Shown: one piece after another, positions 1-6,456 of the stretch
How the letters are laid out: the number at the start of each line of letters is the position of its first letter
How positions within the stretch are numbered: position 1 is the first letter of the stretch
Assembly: GCA_020442095.1 (NCBI GenBank)
Contig: JAGRKY010000828.1
Span: 1-6,938, forward strand
Direction of reading: 5' to 3'
DNA: 6,938 nucleotides
Origin: Bauldia sp.
Lineage (GTDB): Bacteria; Pseudomonadota; Alphaproteobacteria; Rhizobiales; Kaistiaceae
The notes under the pieces: generated by a model
Database searches by the model: none
What the model saw: the letters and a program-made list of their open reading frames with translations, nothing else
What the model was told of the DNA's origin: nothing
Position numbers and translations under genes: made by a program

Positions 1-516
1 GCAGGGTCGCTCACCCTCAACGGCGTCGCGGTCGCCGCCACCGACGTGGTCGCCGCCACCGACATCGGGCTGCTGGTCTTCACCCCCGGCGCCGACGATA
101 ACGGCTCCGGCTATGCCAGCTTCACCTTCTCGGTCAAGGACAGCGCCGGTACCTTCGACACGACGCCGAGAACCATCACCCTTGACGTCACCCCGGTCGA
201 CGATCCACCGACCGGGGCGGACAAGACAATCACCACCGACGAGGACACCGCCCATACCTTTGCGGCCAGCGACTTCGGCTTTGCTGACGTCGACGGCGAT
301 ACGCTGGCCGCGGTCCGCATCGACACTGTGCCGGGTGCAGGGTCGCTCACCCTCAACGGCGTCGCGGTCGCCGCCACCGACGTGGTCGCCGCCACCGACA
401 TCGGGCTGCTGGTCTTCACCCCCGGCGCCGACGATAACGGCTCCGGCTATGCCAGCTTCACCTTCTCGGTCAAGGACAGCGCCGGCACCTTCGACACCAC
501 GCCGAGGACCATCACC
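1..516 (+). repeat. 336-bp in-frame tandem repeat, near-identical copies
   Basis: Bases 1-149 match 337-485 exactly, a period of 336 bp or 112 codons. Over 1-180 versus 337-516 I count only three differences (150, 162 and 171), all synonymous (GGT/GGC, ACG/ACC, AGA/AGG). Beyond 180 the copies diverge, with CTT to TTC (Leu/Phe) first, and the second copy leads into the cadherin-like domain. The repeat continues off the left edge, so the total number of copies is unknown. Near-identity at silent sites points to recent duplication or gene conversion rather than selection on protein sequence alone. Confidence 0.95.
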
Positions 517-1455
517 TTCGACGTCACGCCGGTAAACGACGCCCCCGTCATCAGCTCGAACGGGGGCGCCGAAACAGCAGCCGTCACGATTGCCGAGAAC
601 ACGACTGCGGTTACCCAGGTTGTCGCTGCCGATCCCGACAGTGTTCCGGCGTTCGCAATAACCGGTGGCGCCGATGCCGCCCTCTTCACCATCGACCCCG
701 TCAATGGAAGTCTCGCCTTCCTGTCGGCGCCGGATTTCGAAGAGCCTGCCGATGCGGATGGCAACAACACCTATGAAGTCATCGTCCAGGCGAGCGACGG
801 GCAGGAAGCGGACAGCCAGACGATCACCGTCATGGTCTCAAATGTCGGCGGCGTAACGATCAGGGGGACCAACGGAGCCAACAAGGTCGACGCCGCGACG
901 ACGGTACCGGGACAGCCGCTGCCGACGGGCGAGGAGGACCGGCTCTGGGGTGGGCGCGGCAACGACAAGCTCTCCGCGCTCGGCGGTGACGATCAAATTC
1001 ACGGTGGTGGCGGGGACGATGACCTGTTCGGAGACACGGGTAATGACCTGCTCGTTGGCAACGCGGACGACGACCACCTCTTCGGCGGCGACGGCAACGA
1101 CATCCTGTTCGGGGGACGGGGACACGACCGGCTTCACGGCGGCAACGGCGCTGACCTGTTCGGTTTCGGCGCTGCCTTGCGAGCAGCCAATGTCGACCGC
1201 ATCGGCGACTTCAAGGCAGGCGAGGACCTGATCGGCCTCGATCACCACCGGTTCGGGGCGATCGGGGCGACACTCGACGCCGCAGAATTCCGTGTTGGCG
1301 GCAAGGCCAAGGACGGCAACGACCACATCCTGTTCAAGAAGAGCAGTGGTGGCATCTACTACGATCCCGACGGAAAGGGGGGCGCCCACGAGGCGCTTTT
1401 TGCGAAGATCGATCCCGGGACGCAGCTCCATTTCGACGACTTCGTCATCGTCTAG
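1..1455 (+). CDS. RTX/cadherin-like repeat adhesin, type I secreted (5' truncated)
   Basis: The frame is open from base 1, so the start lies outside the window; 484 residues are visible, and the GTG at 46 is only an internal valine. Domain order is: end of one Ig/VCBS-like repeat (bases 1-198), a full second repeat opening with DDPPTGADKT (199-534), a cadherin-like domain from NDAPVIS with the typical AENT, ADPD and DFEEP elements (535-849), eight RTX nonapeptides of GGxGxDxUx type (949-1164), and a C-terminal region containing DRIGDFKAGEDLIGLD and ending DDFVIV. Known biology: RTX repeats bind calcium outside the cell, and an acidic/hydrophobic C-terminus is the uncleaved signal for ABC-type (type I) secretion. 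A role as an exported adhesin or matrix protein is inferred. No enzymatic domain is visible, and no ABC exporter, membrane-fusion protein or TolC gene lies in the window. Full protein size cannot be judged. Confidence 0.9.
   Translation, partial: AGSLTLNGVAVAATDVVAATDIGLLVFTPGADDNGSGYASFTFSVKDSAGTFDTTPRTITLDVTPVDDPPTGADKTITTDEDTAHTFAASDFGFADVDGDTLAAVRIDTVPGAGSLTLNGVAVAATDVVAATDIGLLVFTPGADDNGSGYASFTFSVKDSAGTFDTTPRTITFDVTPVNDAPVISSNGGAETAAVTIAENTTAVTQVVAADPDSVPAFAITGGADAALFTIDPVNGSLAFLSAPDFEEPADADGNNTYEVIVQASDGQEADSQTITVMVSNVGGVTIRGTNGANKVDAATTVPGQPLPTGEEDRLWGGRGNDKLSALGGDDQIHGGGGDDDLFGDTGNDLLVGNADDDHLFGGDGNDILFGGRGHDRLHGGNGADLFGFGAALRAANVDRIGDFKAGEDLIGLDHHRFGAIGATLDAAEFRVGGKAKDGNDHILFKKSSGGIYYDPDGKGGAHEALFAKIDPGTQLHFDDFVIV
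949..1164 (+). repeat. RTX nonapeptide array (8 units)
   Basis: Eight consecutive 27-base units encode GGRGNDKLS, ALGGDDQIH, GGGGDDDLF, GDTGNDLLV, GNADDDHLF, GGDGNDILF, GGRGHDRLH and GGNGADLFG. Units 1, 3, 6 and 7 fit the GGxGxDxUx consensus best. Units 2, 4 and 5 lack one or more of the conserved glycines but keep the Asp at position 6. Such arrays form a calcium-loaded parallel beta-roll after export. The register is unbroken for all eight units. Confidence 0.93.
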
Positions 1456-1834
1456 GTGTGGAGCCTCAACAGGTTGTCCGGTTGGAGAGCAAGTCTGCCG
1501 ACGGGCGTTTTCGATCTTGCGTCCCGTTCCCTGGATCGGGGCAAGGCCTCAAGTCCTGCCCGTCCGAGTCCCTGCGCGAGCTTTCGATAGTCAGGTCGAC
1601 TCTCGCCGATGTTGATGCGGGATCGAAGAACCATTCGGGCAATGTCGGCGACCGAGCCCGCTTCGCCGCGCCCAACGTCTTGTTTCAGAAGCGCGGCGCG
1701 CCCGGCATTCTTCTTTGTCTGGTTCCCGTCGGGCCGATGGCGGTCGCATTCCGGCCGGCGATCGATTGTGCGCGGGACGCCCGGGCAGTAGCCTCATCGG
1801 CAACGACTCAAGAGCCTGGCTCAGGGGCATGGCG
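1456..1834. other. Gene-poor intergenic region (379 bp)
   Basis: No convincing gene is seen here. Open frames exist on both strands, as expected at this GC content, but their translations are rich in Arg/Ser/Pro, lack recognisable domains and lack good ribosome-binding sites. No strong intrinsic terminator follows the adhesin stop: the pair GCAAG (1489-1493) / CTTGC (1516-1520) has only 5 bp around a 22-nt loop, although a GTTTT run lies within it. A promoter for the next gene probably lies here, but no clear -35/-10 pair could be assigned. Confidence 0.5.
1823..1827 (+). promoter_or_regulatory. Shine-Dalgarno deciding the start at 1835
   Basis: AGGGG lies 7 nt before the ATG at 1835 and only 1 nt before the in-frame ATG at 1829. 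Spacing favours the downstream ATG. Confidence 0.6.
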
Positions 1835-2299
1835 ATGACCAAGGAAGAAGCGCAAGGCGAATTCGACGGCGTCTATTCCGTGACGTTCAGCGGACCCGCC
1901 GGATCGGCGCTCGGATATTATACGGTCGAGGGAGGCAGGCTTTCCGGCACCGACATCGCCGGCGCGCGGGCGACCGGCACGGTCGTCCGCAACCCGGACG
2001 GCTCCGTCACCCTCGACATCGAGGCGGACCTGCCGCCCGACGCATGGATGATCCGCGGTACGACGCCGACCTTCGTCTGGCACAAGCGGCATGTGCGGTT
2101 CACGATACCGGCCGAAACCGTCGACACCGCCTTCAAGGGCAATCCCTATTTCGCGCCGGAGGAGGGCGTGACCGTGGTCATGCGCCAGGTTCCGGCAGAG
2201 CAATTCGCCGACATGGCCGGCCCGGACGGCCTCGACATCTGGATCGAACTGCTGACCCAGGTGCGCGACGAGTGGAAGAAACTCGACAAGAGCCAATAG
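1835..2299 (+). CDS. Hypothetical protein, possibly GrlR-like fold (154 aa)
   Basis: The ATG at 1835 is chosen because AGGGG (1823-1827) sits 7 nt upstream; the ATG at 1829 is too close to that site, and upstream in-frame codons encode low-quality sequence. The protein begins MTKEEAQGEFDG and has no signal peptide or transmembrane segment, so it is probably cytoplasmic. The first half (GVYSVTFSGPAGSALGY, then VEGGRLSGTD, then an alternating polar/hydrophobic stretch) looks like a small beta-barrel. It is loosely reminiscent of the GrlR-type fold, whose members start with a GxYxVxF strand and a glycine-rich turn. That resemblance is weak and by eye only. The C-terminal 35 residues (EQFADMAGPDGLDIWIELLTQ and on) look helical. 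The gene stands alone, convergent with the decarboxylase. Existence as a gene is likely; function is unknown. Confidence 0.75.
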   Translation: MTKEEAQGEFDGVYSVTFSGPAGSALGYYTVEGGRLSGTDIAGARATGTVVRNPDGSVTLDIEADLPPDAWMIRGTTPTFVWHKRHVRFTIPAETVDTAFKGNPYFAPEEGVTVVMRQVPAEQFADMAGPDGLDIWIELLTQVRDEWKKLDKSQ

Positions 2300-2318
2300 G
2301 CGCTGGAACCGATAGACG

Positions 2319-2354
2319 CTGGCCTCCGGGGCCGCGGCCGGCCAGTTCCCGGCC
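2319..2354. terminator. GC-rich hairpins between convergent genes
   Basis: Two mutually exclusive perfect stems lie in the 64-bp convergent gap: CTGGCC (2319-2324) with GGCCAG (2340-2345), and GGCCGG (2336-2341) with CCGGCC (2349-2354, 7-nt loop). The position between two convergent stop codons suits bidirectional transcription termination. No T-tract follows on either strand, so a canonical intrinsic terminator is not shown, and GC-rich DNA makes such stems by chance fairly often. Confidence 0.35.
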
Positions 2355-2363
2355 CTGACCGTC

Positions 2364-3779
2364 TCAGGCGACCGCGGCGTTCAGCATCTCCACCACCGCC
2401 TCGACGTCGGCTTCGCCGGTGCGCCGGCTGATGATGCCGAGCCGGACGGAGGCGGGCCCGCCCGGCCGGATCGTCTCCGGCTTGGCGAGGACGCCCTGTT
2501 TCGCAAGCCGTGCGACCACCTTTGCGGCCGTGATCCGGCCGTCGACCATCGCCGGGTGGATGGCAGTGACAACCGGCAGCGGCGTCTTGCTGGTGATCGT
2601 CCAGCCCGACGCCCGCAGCCGGCGGCGAATCAGGTCGCCGAGGCGGGCCTCCCGCTCGATCCGCTCGGCGAGGCGGCGCGGCTGGACCAACTGGCCGAGA
2701 ACCCGCAATCCATTATTCGGCCGCGATCCCTGAAGCGACATGTAACCGTAGTCGTGGGTCGCCACCGGATGGCCGGAAACGTTGAAGGAACGCTCGACCG
2801 CGGCGCGGTGCCGGGTGAGGAACATGCCCGATCCCCCTGCCCCGAGCGGCACCAGGGTCTTGTGCGGATCGAAGGTAATGGAATCGACCAGCTCGATGCC
2901 GTCGAGGCATTTCTCCTTCATCGCCGGCGAGAAGGCGGCGATGCCGCCCCATGGCGCGTCGACGTGGAGCCACAGGCCGTTCCGCCGGCAGACCTCGCCG
3001 ATGCCGCGCAGCGGATCGATGATGCCGGTGCCGGTCGCCCCGACGGTTGCGACCACCATGAAAGGGAAGAACGCCTCCCCCTTGCGGTCCTCGGCGATCG
3101 CCTTTTCGAGCGCCGCAGGGCTCATGCGCAGGTCCCTGTCCATCGCGACCTCGCGCACCGACGAGACGCCGATGAGGGTCCGGGCATTCTTCCTGACCGC
3201 GACATGCGTTTGGGGGGTCACGTAGACAGCCGGGCGGCGCTTCATCGGCAGCGCGCCGTGGAGGACATATTCGTAGGGCTCGGGCCTGCCGGTCGCCTGG
3301 GCGGTCAGCGCCGGGTCATAGGCATCGGCCGGCAGCCCGGGATTGCGGTGGGTGAGGCGGTCGCCGAGCGCCACGACCATGGCCGTGAGGTCGGATTCCG
3401 TGCCGCCCGAGGTGTAGTGGCCATGGCCGGTGCCAGGGTCGATGCCAAAGGCGCGCAGCACCACTTCGATGCTGTGGAGCTCGAAGGCGAGCGACGCGGG
3501 GTGCTGGTCCTCGACGGCGATATTCGCCGCCCGCCGCTCCGTCTCGTCCAGCGCAACCAGCGACGCGATATCGGCGTCGATGCAGTAGTAGCCCATGTTG
3601 AGCGGGCTGTTGACGTCGGTGTCGTATCTGTCGGCAAGGTCCCTGAACAGGTCGATCAGCCGCTCCACGGAGAGATCCGTCCGGCTGGTATCGAGGGCCC
3701 CGGCGATTTCGCCATGGAGACGGTCGAAGGGGACCGGCGGCCGCGTCGCGGGCGTTGCCCGCACGGTGTTGCCAGCCAT
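2364..3779 (-). CDS. PLP-dependent group II amino-acid decarboxylase
   Basis: The 471-residue product belongs to the fold-type I, group II decarboxylase family (glutamate, aromatic amino acid, tyrosine and related decarboxylases), which removes the alpha-carboxylate of an amino acid in the cytoplasm. Visible landmarks: phosphate-binding SGGTESDLTA (124-133), the PLP-stacking histidine in THVAVRKNAR (H192), VATVGATGTGIIDPL (243-257), HVDAPWGG with D274 for the pyridine nitrogen, the Schiff-base lysine in FDPHKT (K307), GAGGSG (313-318), and SRPNNGLRVL (352-361) at the usual SRR-like site. Length is normal for the family. All key residues are present, so it should be active; the substrate cannot be read from sequence. 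The frame stays open to an ATG at 3944, but those 55 extra residues are Gly/Arg-rich and unlike the family. The ATG at 3779 lacks a clear Shine-Dalgarno; GTG at 3785 is an alternative. Confidence 0.9.
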   Translation of the reverse strand: MAGNTVRATPATRPPVPFDRLHGEIAGALDTSRTDLSVERLIDLFRDLADRYDTDVNSPLNMGYYCIDADIASLVALDETERRAANIAVEDQHPASLAFELHSIEVVLRAFGIDPGTGHGHYTSGGTESDLTAMVVALGDRLTHRNPGLPADAYDPALTAQATGRPEPYEYVLHGALPMKRRPAVYVTPQTHVAVRKNARTLIGVSSVREVAMDRDLRMSPAALEKAIAEDRKGEAFFPFMVVATVGATGTGIIDPLRGIGEVCRRNGLWLHVDAPWGGIAAFSPAMKEKCLDGIELVDSITFDPHKTLVPLGAGGSGMFLTRHRAAVERSFNVSGHPVATHDYGYMSLQGSRPNNGLRVLGQLVQPRRLAERIEREARLGDLIRRRLRASGWTITSKTPLPVVTAIHPAMVDGRITAAKVVARLAKQGVLAKPETIRPGGPASVRLGIISRRTGEADVEAVVEMLNAAVA

Positions 3780-3781
3780 CG

Positions 3782-3847
3782 TCACCAAGCGGAGGAGGCG
3801 GGCCCCGCCCCTCCTCCCTGATCCGGACGCTGAATCCCCGGCTCCAT
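3782..3847 (-). CDS. Possible 21-aa leader peptide upstream of the decarboxylase
   Basis: A short frame starts at ATG 3847, preceded by GGGGGAGG (3853-3860) with a 5-nt spacer, the best ribosome-binding site in this gap. It encodes 21 residues, starting MEPGIQRPDQ and ending PASSAW, and stops at TGA 3782-3784, only 2 nt before the decarboxylase ATG at 3779, which has no good site of its own. This spacing is what translational coupling looks like. The peptide has no run of a single amino acid as in classical attenuators. Alternatives: chance, or an N-terminus of the decarboxylase displaced by an indel in the G-runs between them. Confidence 0.4.
   Translation of the reverse strand: MEPGIQRPDQGGGAGPASSAW
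3791..3817 (-). promoter_or_regulatory. Strong GC hairpin just upstream of the decarboxylase start
   Basis: On the plus strand GGAGGAGG (3791-3798) pairs perfectly with CCTCCTCC (3810-3817), and CGG (3799-3801) can continue with CCG (3805-3807) after a 2-nt bulge. In the minus-strand transcript this stem lies inside the last half of the short leader frame, 11 nt before the decarboxylase ATG. Its 5' arm is an SD-like purine run. It could control translation or pausing; no U-run follows, so it is not a standard terminator. Confidence 0.45.
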
Positions 3848-3989
3848 GTCGACCTCCCCCGTTCCCCTTTTCGAGACCAAGGGCGGGAGGATAGGACCCG
3901 AAGCCCGCCGATCGCCAGCCACAAATGCGGCCGCCGCCCGCCATGGCGAAATCGAAGCCGAGGACGATAGCTTGCCGGCGGGGCGGAGG

Positions 3990-4271
3990 TCAGTCCTGCG
4001 GGGCGGTGGCGCCGGCCCCTTGCGGCGCACCGGAATGGGCGGCAAGCATAGCCTCGATCTCGTCGGCGAGCTCCTTCACCAGCGTCTGATACTCGCCGAG
4101 CCGCACCGACCGGACCGAAGAGGCCGACGCTGCCCAGCTATCAAGCGCATGCTCCGCGTCGGCGAGATCTTCGCACAGGGATCGAAATGAGACATCGGAG
4201 AGCGCAAGGCGCTTGATTTCCTGCCCTTTGAGCGGGAATCGACGGACCGCGGCGAGCAGCCCCTTTTCCAT
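3990..4271 (-). CDS. Small helical protein of unknown function (93 aa)
   Basis: The ATG at 4271 is preceded by a clear GAGAGAGG site with a 5-nt spacer; the frame runs upstream to 4421 but that part is non-native in composition. The product starts MEKGLLAAVRRF and is predicted mostly helical and soluble. Charged heptad-like stretches (FRSLCEDLADAEHALDSW and EYQTLVKELADEIEAML) suggest two amphipathic helices, perhaps a helical hairpin or coiled coil, followed by an Ala/Gly/Pro-rich tail. The pattern resembles small uncharacterised proteobacterial proteins I cannot name with certainty. It has no signal peptide and no metal or catalytic motif. It lies upstream of the decarboxylase on the same strand with a 210-bp gap, so co-transcription is possible but not shown. 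Confidence 0.75.
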   Translation of the reverse strand: MEKGLLAAVRRFPLKGQEIKRLALSDVSFRSLCEDLADAEHALDSWAASASSVRSVRLGEYQTLVKELADEIEAMLAAHSGAPQGAGATAPQD

Positions 4272-4495
4272 GTCCACCTCTCTCAGCCCCGCGCGGTCTC
4301 TTCGCGTCAGTGGAATTTGGAGCTTTTCTGCGCCGGGCGCGACGTAGCGTACCGTAGCAAACGCGCGACACGGGCTCCCCCACGGTATCGCGCAGGCGTT
4401 GGAAACCCATGACGGTTCCACGCTAAGGTGTTAGAACCCCTACCCGATCCGGGGGCGACTGGATCATCGGTCCTGGCTTGCAGCGGAGAGAAAGC
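4272..4495. promoter_or_regulatory. Divergent intergenic region with presumed promoters
   Basis: This 224-bp gap separates two divergently transcribed genes and should hold both promoters. An inverted repeat GGTTC (4414-4418) / GAACC (4434-4438), with centres 20 bp apart, and a direct repeat CGTAGC lie within it, either of which might bind a regulator. I could not assign confident -35/-10 boxes on either strand. No gene is supported inside it. Confidence 0.4.
4485..4490 (+). promoter_or_regulatory. Shine-Dalgarno deciding the GTG start at 4496
   Basis: GGAGAG with a 5-nt spacer supports GTG 4496 over the in-frame TTG at 4478, shortening the protein by six residues. Confidence 0.7.
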
Positions 4496-6337
4496 GTGAC
4501 CCTTGCAGCTCCCGGCTCTGGCAATGGGGAGGACGGCGCCGAGCACGCGGTTTCAGCCGCGGCCGTGCGCGCCGCGGTCGACCGGATCGTCAACAACCCG
4601 GATTTCACTGCTTCCGACCGGGCCCGCAATTTCCTTCGCTATGTGGTCGAGGAAACCCTCAACGACCGTGCCGACCGGATAAAGGCGTTTTCGGTGGCGG
4701 TCGAGGTCTTCGGCCGCGACGAGACGTTCGACGCCCAGAATGATCCGGTCGTGCGCATCGAGGCGGGGCGCCTGCGCCGGGCGCTCGAGCGCTACTACCT
4801 GCTTTCGGGGAAAGACGATCCGATCGTGATCGAAATCCCGAAGGGCGGTTACGTGCCGGTCTTCACGAGCAATCCGACTCCGACGGTGCCCGAGGCACCC
4901 GCGGCGCTTCCGGACCCGGCGGAACCGGAGATCGGGCAGCCTCCGGCATCTCCGGGAAAATCACGGGCGCGCTGGATCGCCGCCGGGGCGGGCGTCGCGC
5001 TCGCCGTCGTTCTCGCCATCGGCATCGGGCTCTACGCGACGGGCATGCTCGGCGGCCGCCATGCAGGCTCTCCGCCGGAGGGGCCCCGTCTCCTCGTCCT
5101 TCCCTTCACCAACCTCGGCAACGGCGAGGTGTCGGCGGTCTATTCGGCCGCGCTCACCGACGAGATCGTCTCGGAGCTCGCGCGGTTCAAGGAGATCACC
5201 GTCTTCGGCGTTCAGACCTCCCGCGCCGTCAGCAATGACGCCGACATAGCCGTGATCCGCGACAAATACGATGTCGACTACGTGCTGGAAGGCAGCGTCA
5301 GGGCGGATGCCAGCACCGTCCGCGTCAGCAGCCGACTGCTCAACACCGAGACACGGGCGGTCCTGTGGTCACGGAGCTACGAAAATCCGGTGACCGCCGC
5401 CGATCTGTTTTCGATCGAGGAGAAGACCGCTCAGGAGGTCGCCACCGCCGTCGCACAGCCCTACGGGATCGTCTACCGCGCCGAGACCAAGCGGGCCGAC
5501 AATTCGCTGCCGCCGGACGACCTGTCGGCCTATCTGTGCAGCCTGAGATATTACACCTACCGCGCCGCGCCGGATGCGGAACAGCACAAGGCCGTCCGGC
5601 AGTGCCTGGAGCAGGCGGTCGCGAGCTATCCTGCCTATGCGACGGCATGGGCGCTGCTCGGGCTCGTCTATGTCGACGAGGTCCGCGACGGGTTCAACCG
5701 CGAGCCCGATTCCGAGAAGCGCGCGCTTGACGCGGCCAAGGAAGCCGTGCGGCTCGATCCGGAGAATGTCCGGGCGCTCCAGTCACTGGCGATGGCCTAT
5801 TCCTACGCCCATTTGCCGACCGAGGCCTTCGAGGCCGCCCAGAAGGCAGTCGAGATCAACCCCAACGACACGGAGCTGCTCGGAACACTCGGCCTGCTGA
5901 TCGGCCTGTCCGGTCGCCTGGACGAAGGGCGGGCGCTGATCGAGCGCGCGCTGGAGATGAACCCGGGGCATTCGAGCTTTTATCGGGGGGCCCTCGCCAT
6001 GATGGCCTACATGCAGCGCGACAACGCCAAGGCGCTTGAAGAAATCGAGAAGGTCGATCTGACCGGACTGCCGATCTACTACGCCGTCGCGGCGATCATC
6101 TACGCCGAAAACGGCCTGAACCGGAAAGCCCGCGACATGGCCAGCCAGTTCCAGAAGATGGCGCCGAATTTCGTGCCCAACCTCTGGGCACAACTGGCGG
6201 TTCGCAACATCCCCTTCGACGAGCAACTCCACATCGCCGAGGGACTCCGCAAGGCGGGCGTCAGCGTTCCCCCGCCGCCGGCCGGTCCGACCGCCGACAA
6301 GGCCCCCTCGCCGGCAGGCTCCGATTCCAGAACATAG
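4496..6337 (+). CDS. Membrane-anchored winged-helix/TolB-like/TPR protein
   Basis: GTG 4496 is chosen because GGAGAG (4485-4490) lies 5 nt upstream; an in-frame TTG at 4478 has no such site. The 613-residue product has: an N-terminal domain (about 20-123) with FLRYVVEETL, IKAFSVAVEVFGRDETFD, DPVVRIEAGRLRRALERYY and IPKGGYVPVF, the pattern of regulator-like winged-helix domains in this architecture; a Pro-rich linker (124-153); one transmembrane helix (about 160-182) preceded by KSRAR, implying a cytoplasmic N-terminus; a TolB/FlgO-like domain (about 197-325: RLLVLPFTNLG, LTDEIVSELARF, VDYVLEGSVR, VLWSRSYE); TPR-type repeats (about 365-560, with DPENVRAL, NPNDTELL and NPGHSSFY turns); and a Pro-rich tail. 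Such proteins are often misnamed adenylate cyclases, but no cyclase domain is present. A CadC/ToxR-like one-component sensor role is inferred, not shown. Confidence 0.88.
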   Translation: MTLAAPGSGNGEDGAEHAVSAAAVRAAVDRIVNNPDFTASDRARNFLRYVVEETLNDRADRIKAFSVAVEVFGRDETFDAQNDPVVRIEAGRLRRALERYYLLSGKDDPIVIEIPKGGYVPVFTSNPTPTVPEAPAALPDPAEPEIGQPPASPGKSRARWIAAGAGVALAVVLAIGIGLYATGMLGGRHAGSPPEGPRLLVLPFTNLGNGEVSAVYSAALTDEIVSELARFKEITVFGVQTSRAVSNDADIAVIRDKYDVDYVLEGSVRADASTVRVSSRLLNTETRAVLWSRSYENPVTAADLFSIEEKTAQEVATAVAQPYGIVYRAETKRADNSLPPDDLSAYLCSLRYYTYRAAPDAEQHKAVRQCLEQAVASYPAYATAWALLGLVYVDEVRDGFNREPDSEKRALDAAKEAVRLDPENVRALQSLAMAYSYAHLPTEAFEAAQKAVEINPNDTELLGTLGLLIGLSGRLDEGRALIERALEMNPGHSSFYRGALAMMAYMQRDNAKALEEIEKVDLTGLPIYYAVAAIIYAENGLNRKARDMASQFQKMAPNFVPNLWAQLAVRNIPFDEQLHIAEGLRKAGVSVPPPPAGPTADKAPSPAGSDSRT

Positions 6338-6372
6338 AGCCTACGCGATCCTACGAGCGGCCATGCGGGCGA

Positions 6373-6384
6373 CTCTCTAGAGAG
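6373..6384. promoter_or_regulatory. Perfect 12-bp palindrome CTCTCTAGAGAG
   Basis: A perfect twofold-symmetric 12-mer lies in the 119-bp gap between the membrane regulator-like gene and the exported protein gene, 73 bp before the latter's ATG. It has no loop, which fits a dimeric protein-binding site better than an RNA hairpin. It contains CTAG, which is rare in many bacterial genomes. Operator function is inference. Confidence 0.35.
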
Positions 6385-6410
6385 AGCGCCAGCGCTGCAC
6401 GCGTGGGTTA

Positions 6411-6425
6411 CGGCGGATTCCGCCG
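6411..6425 (+). terminator. Short GC hairpin after the regulator-like gene
   Basis: CGGCGG (6411-6416) pairs with CCGCCG (6420-6425) around the loop ATT. It lies 31 bp before the next ATG and is not followed by a T-run, so it may be a weak terminator, an mRNA leader structure, or chance. Confidence 0.3.
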
Positions 6426-6456
6426 GGCCATCCCTGATGTCTTTGGAGGATTCAAG

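Noticed and set aside
838..1431. 197-codon frame antisense to the RTX region
   Set aside because: A by-product of the repetitive GC-rich codons of the RTX array; Val-rich low-complexity translation.
1458..1838. 126-codon open frame on the plus strand after the adhesin
   Set aside because: No ribosome-binding site, no domain, irregular composition; it overlaps the start of the better-supported gene at 1835. Long chance frames are expected at this GC content.
2556..3821. 421-codon open frame on the plus strand opposite the decarboxylase
   Set aside because: Antisense shadow of a gene with full PLP-enzyme motifs; its translation is Arg/Gly/His-rich with no recognisable domain.
3780..3944. N-terminal extension of the decarboxylase to ATG 3944
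   Set aside because: The extra 55 residues are Gly/Arg-rich, lack a ribosome-binding site at 3944 and exceed normal family length.
4272..4421. N-terminal extension of the 93-residue protein to 4421
   Set aside because: A strong ribosome-binding site directly precedes ATG 4271, and the upstream translation does not resemble the rest.
4496..6337. Annotation as adenylate cyclase
   Set aside because: No class III cyclase catalytic domain is visible; the name is carried over from related TolB/TPR architectures.
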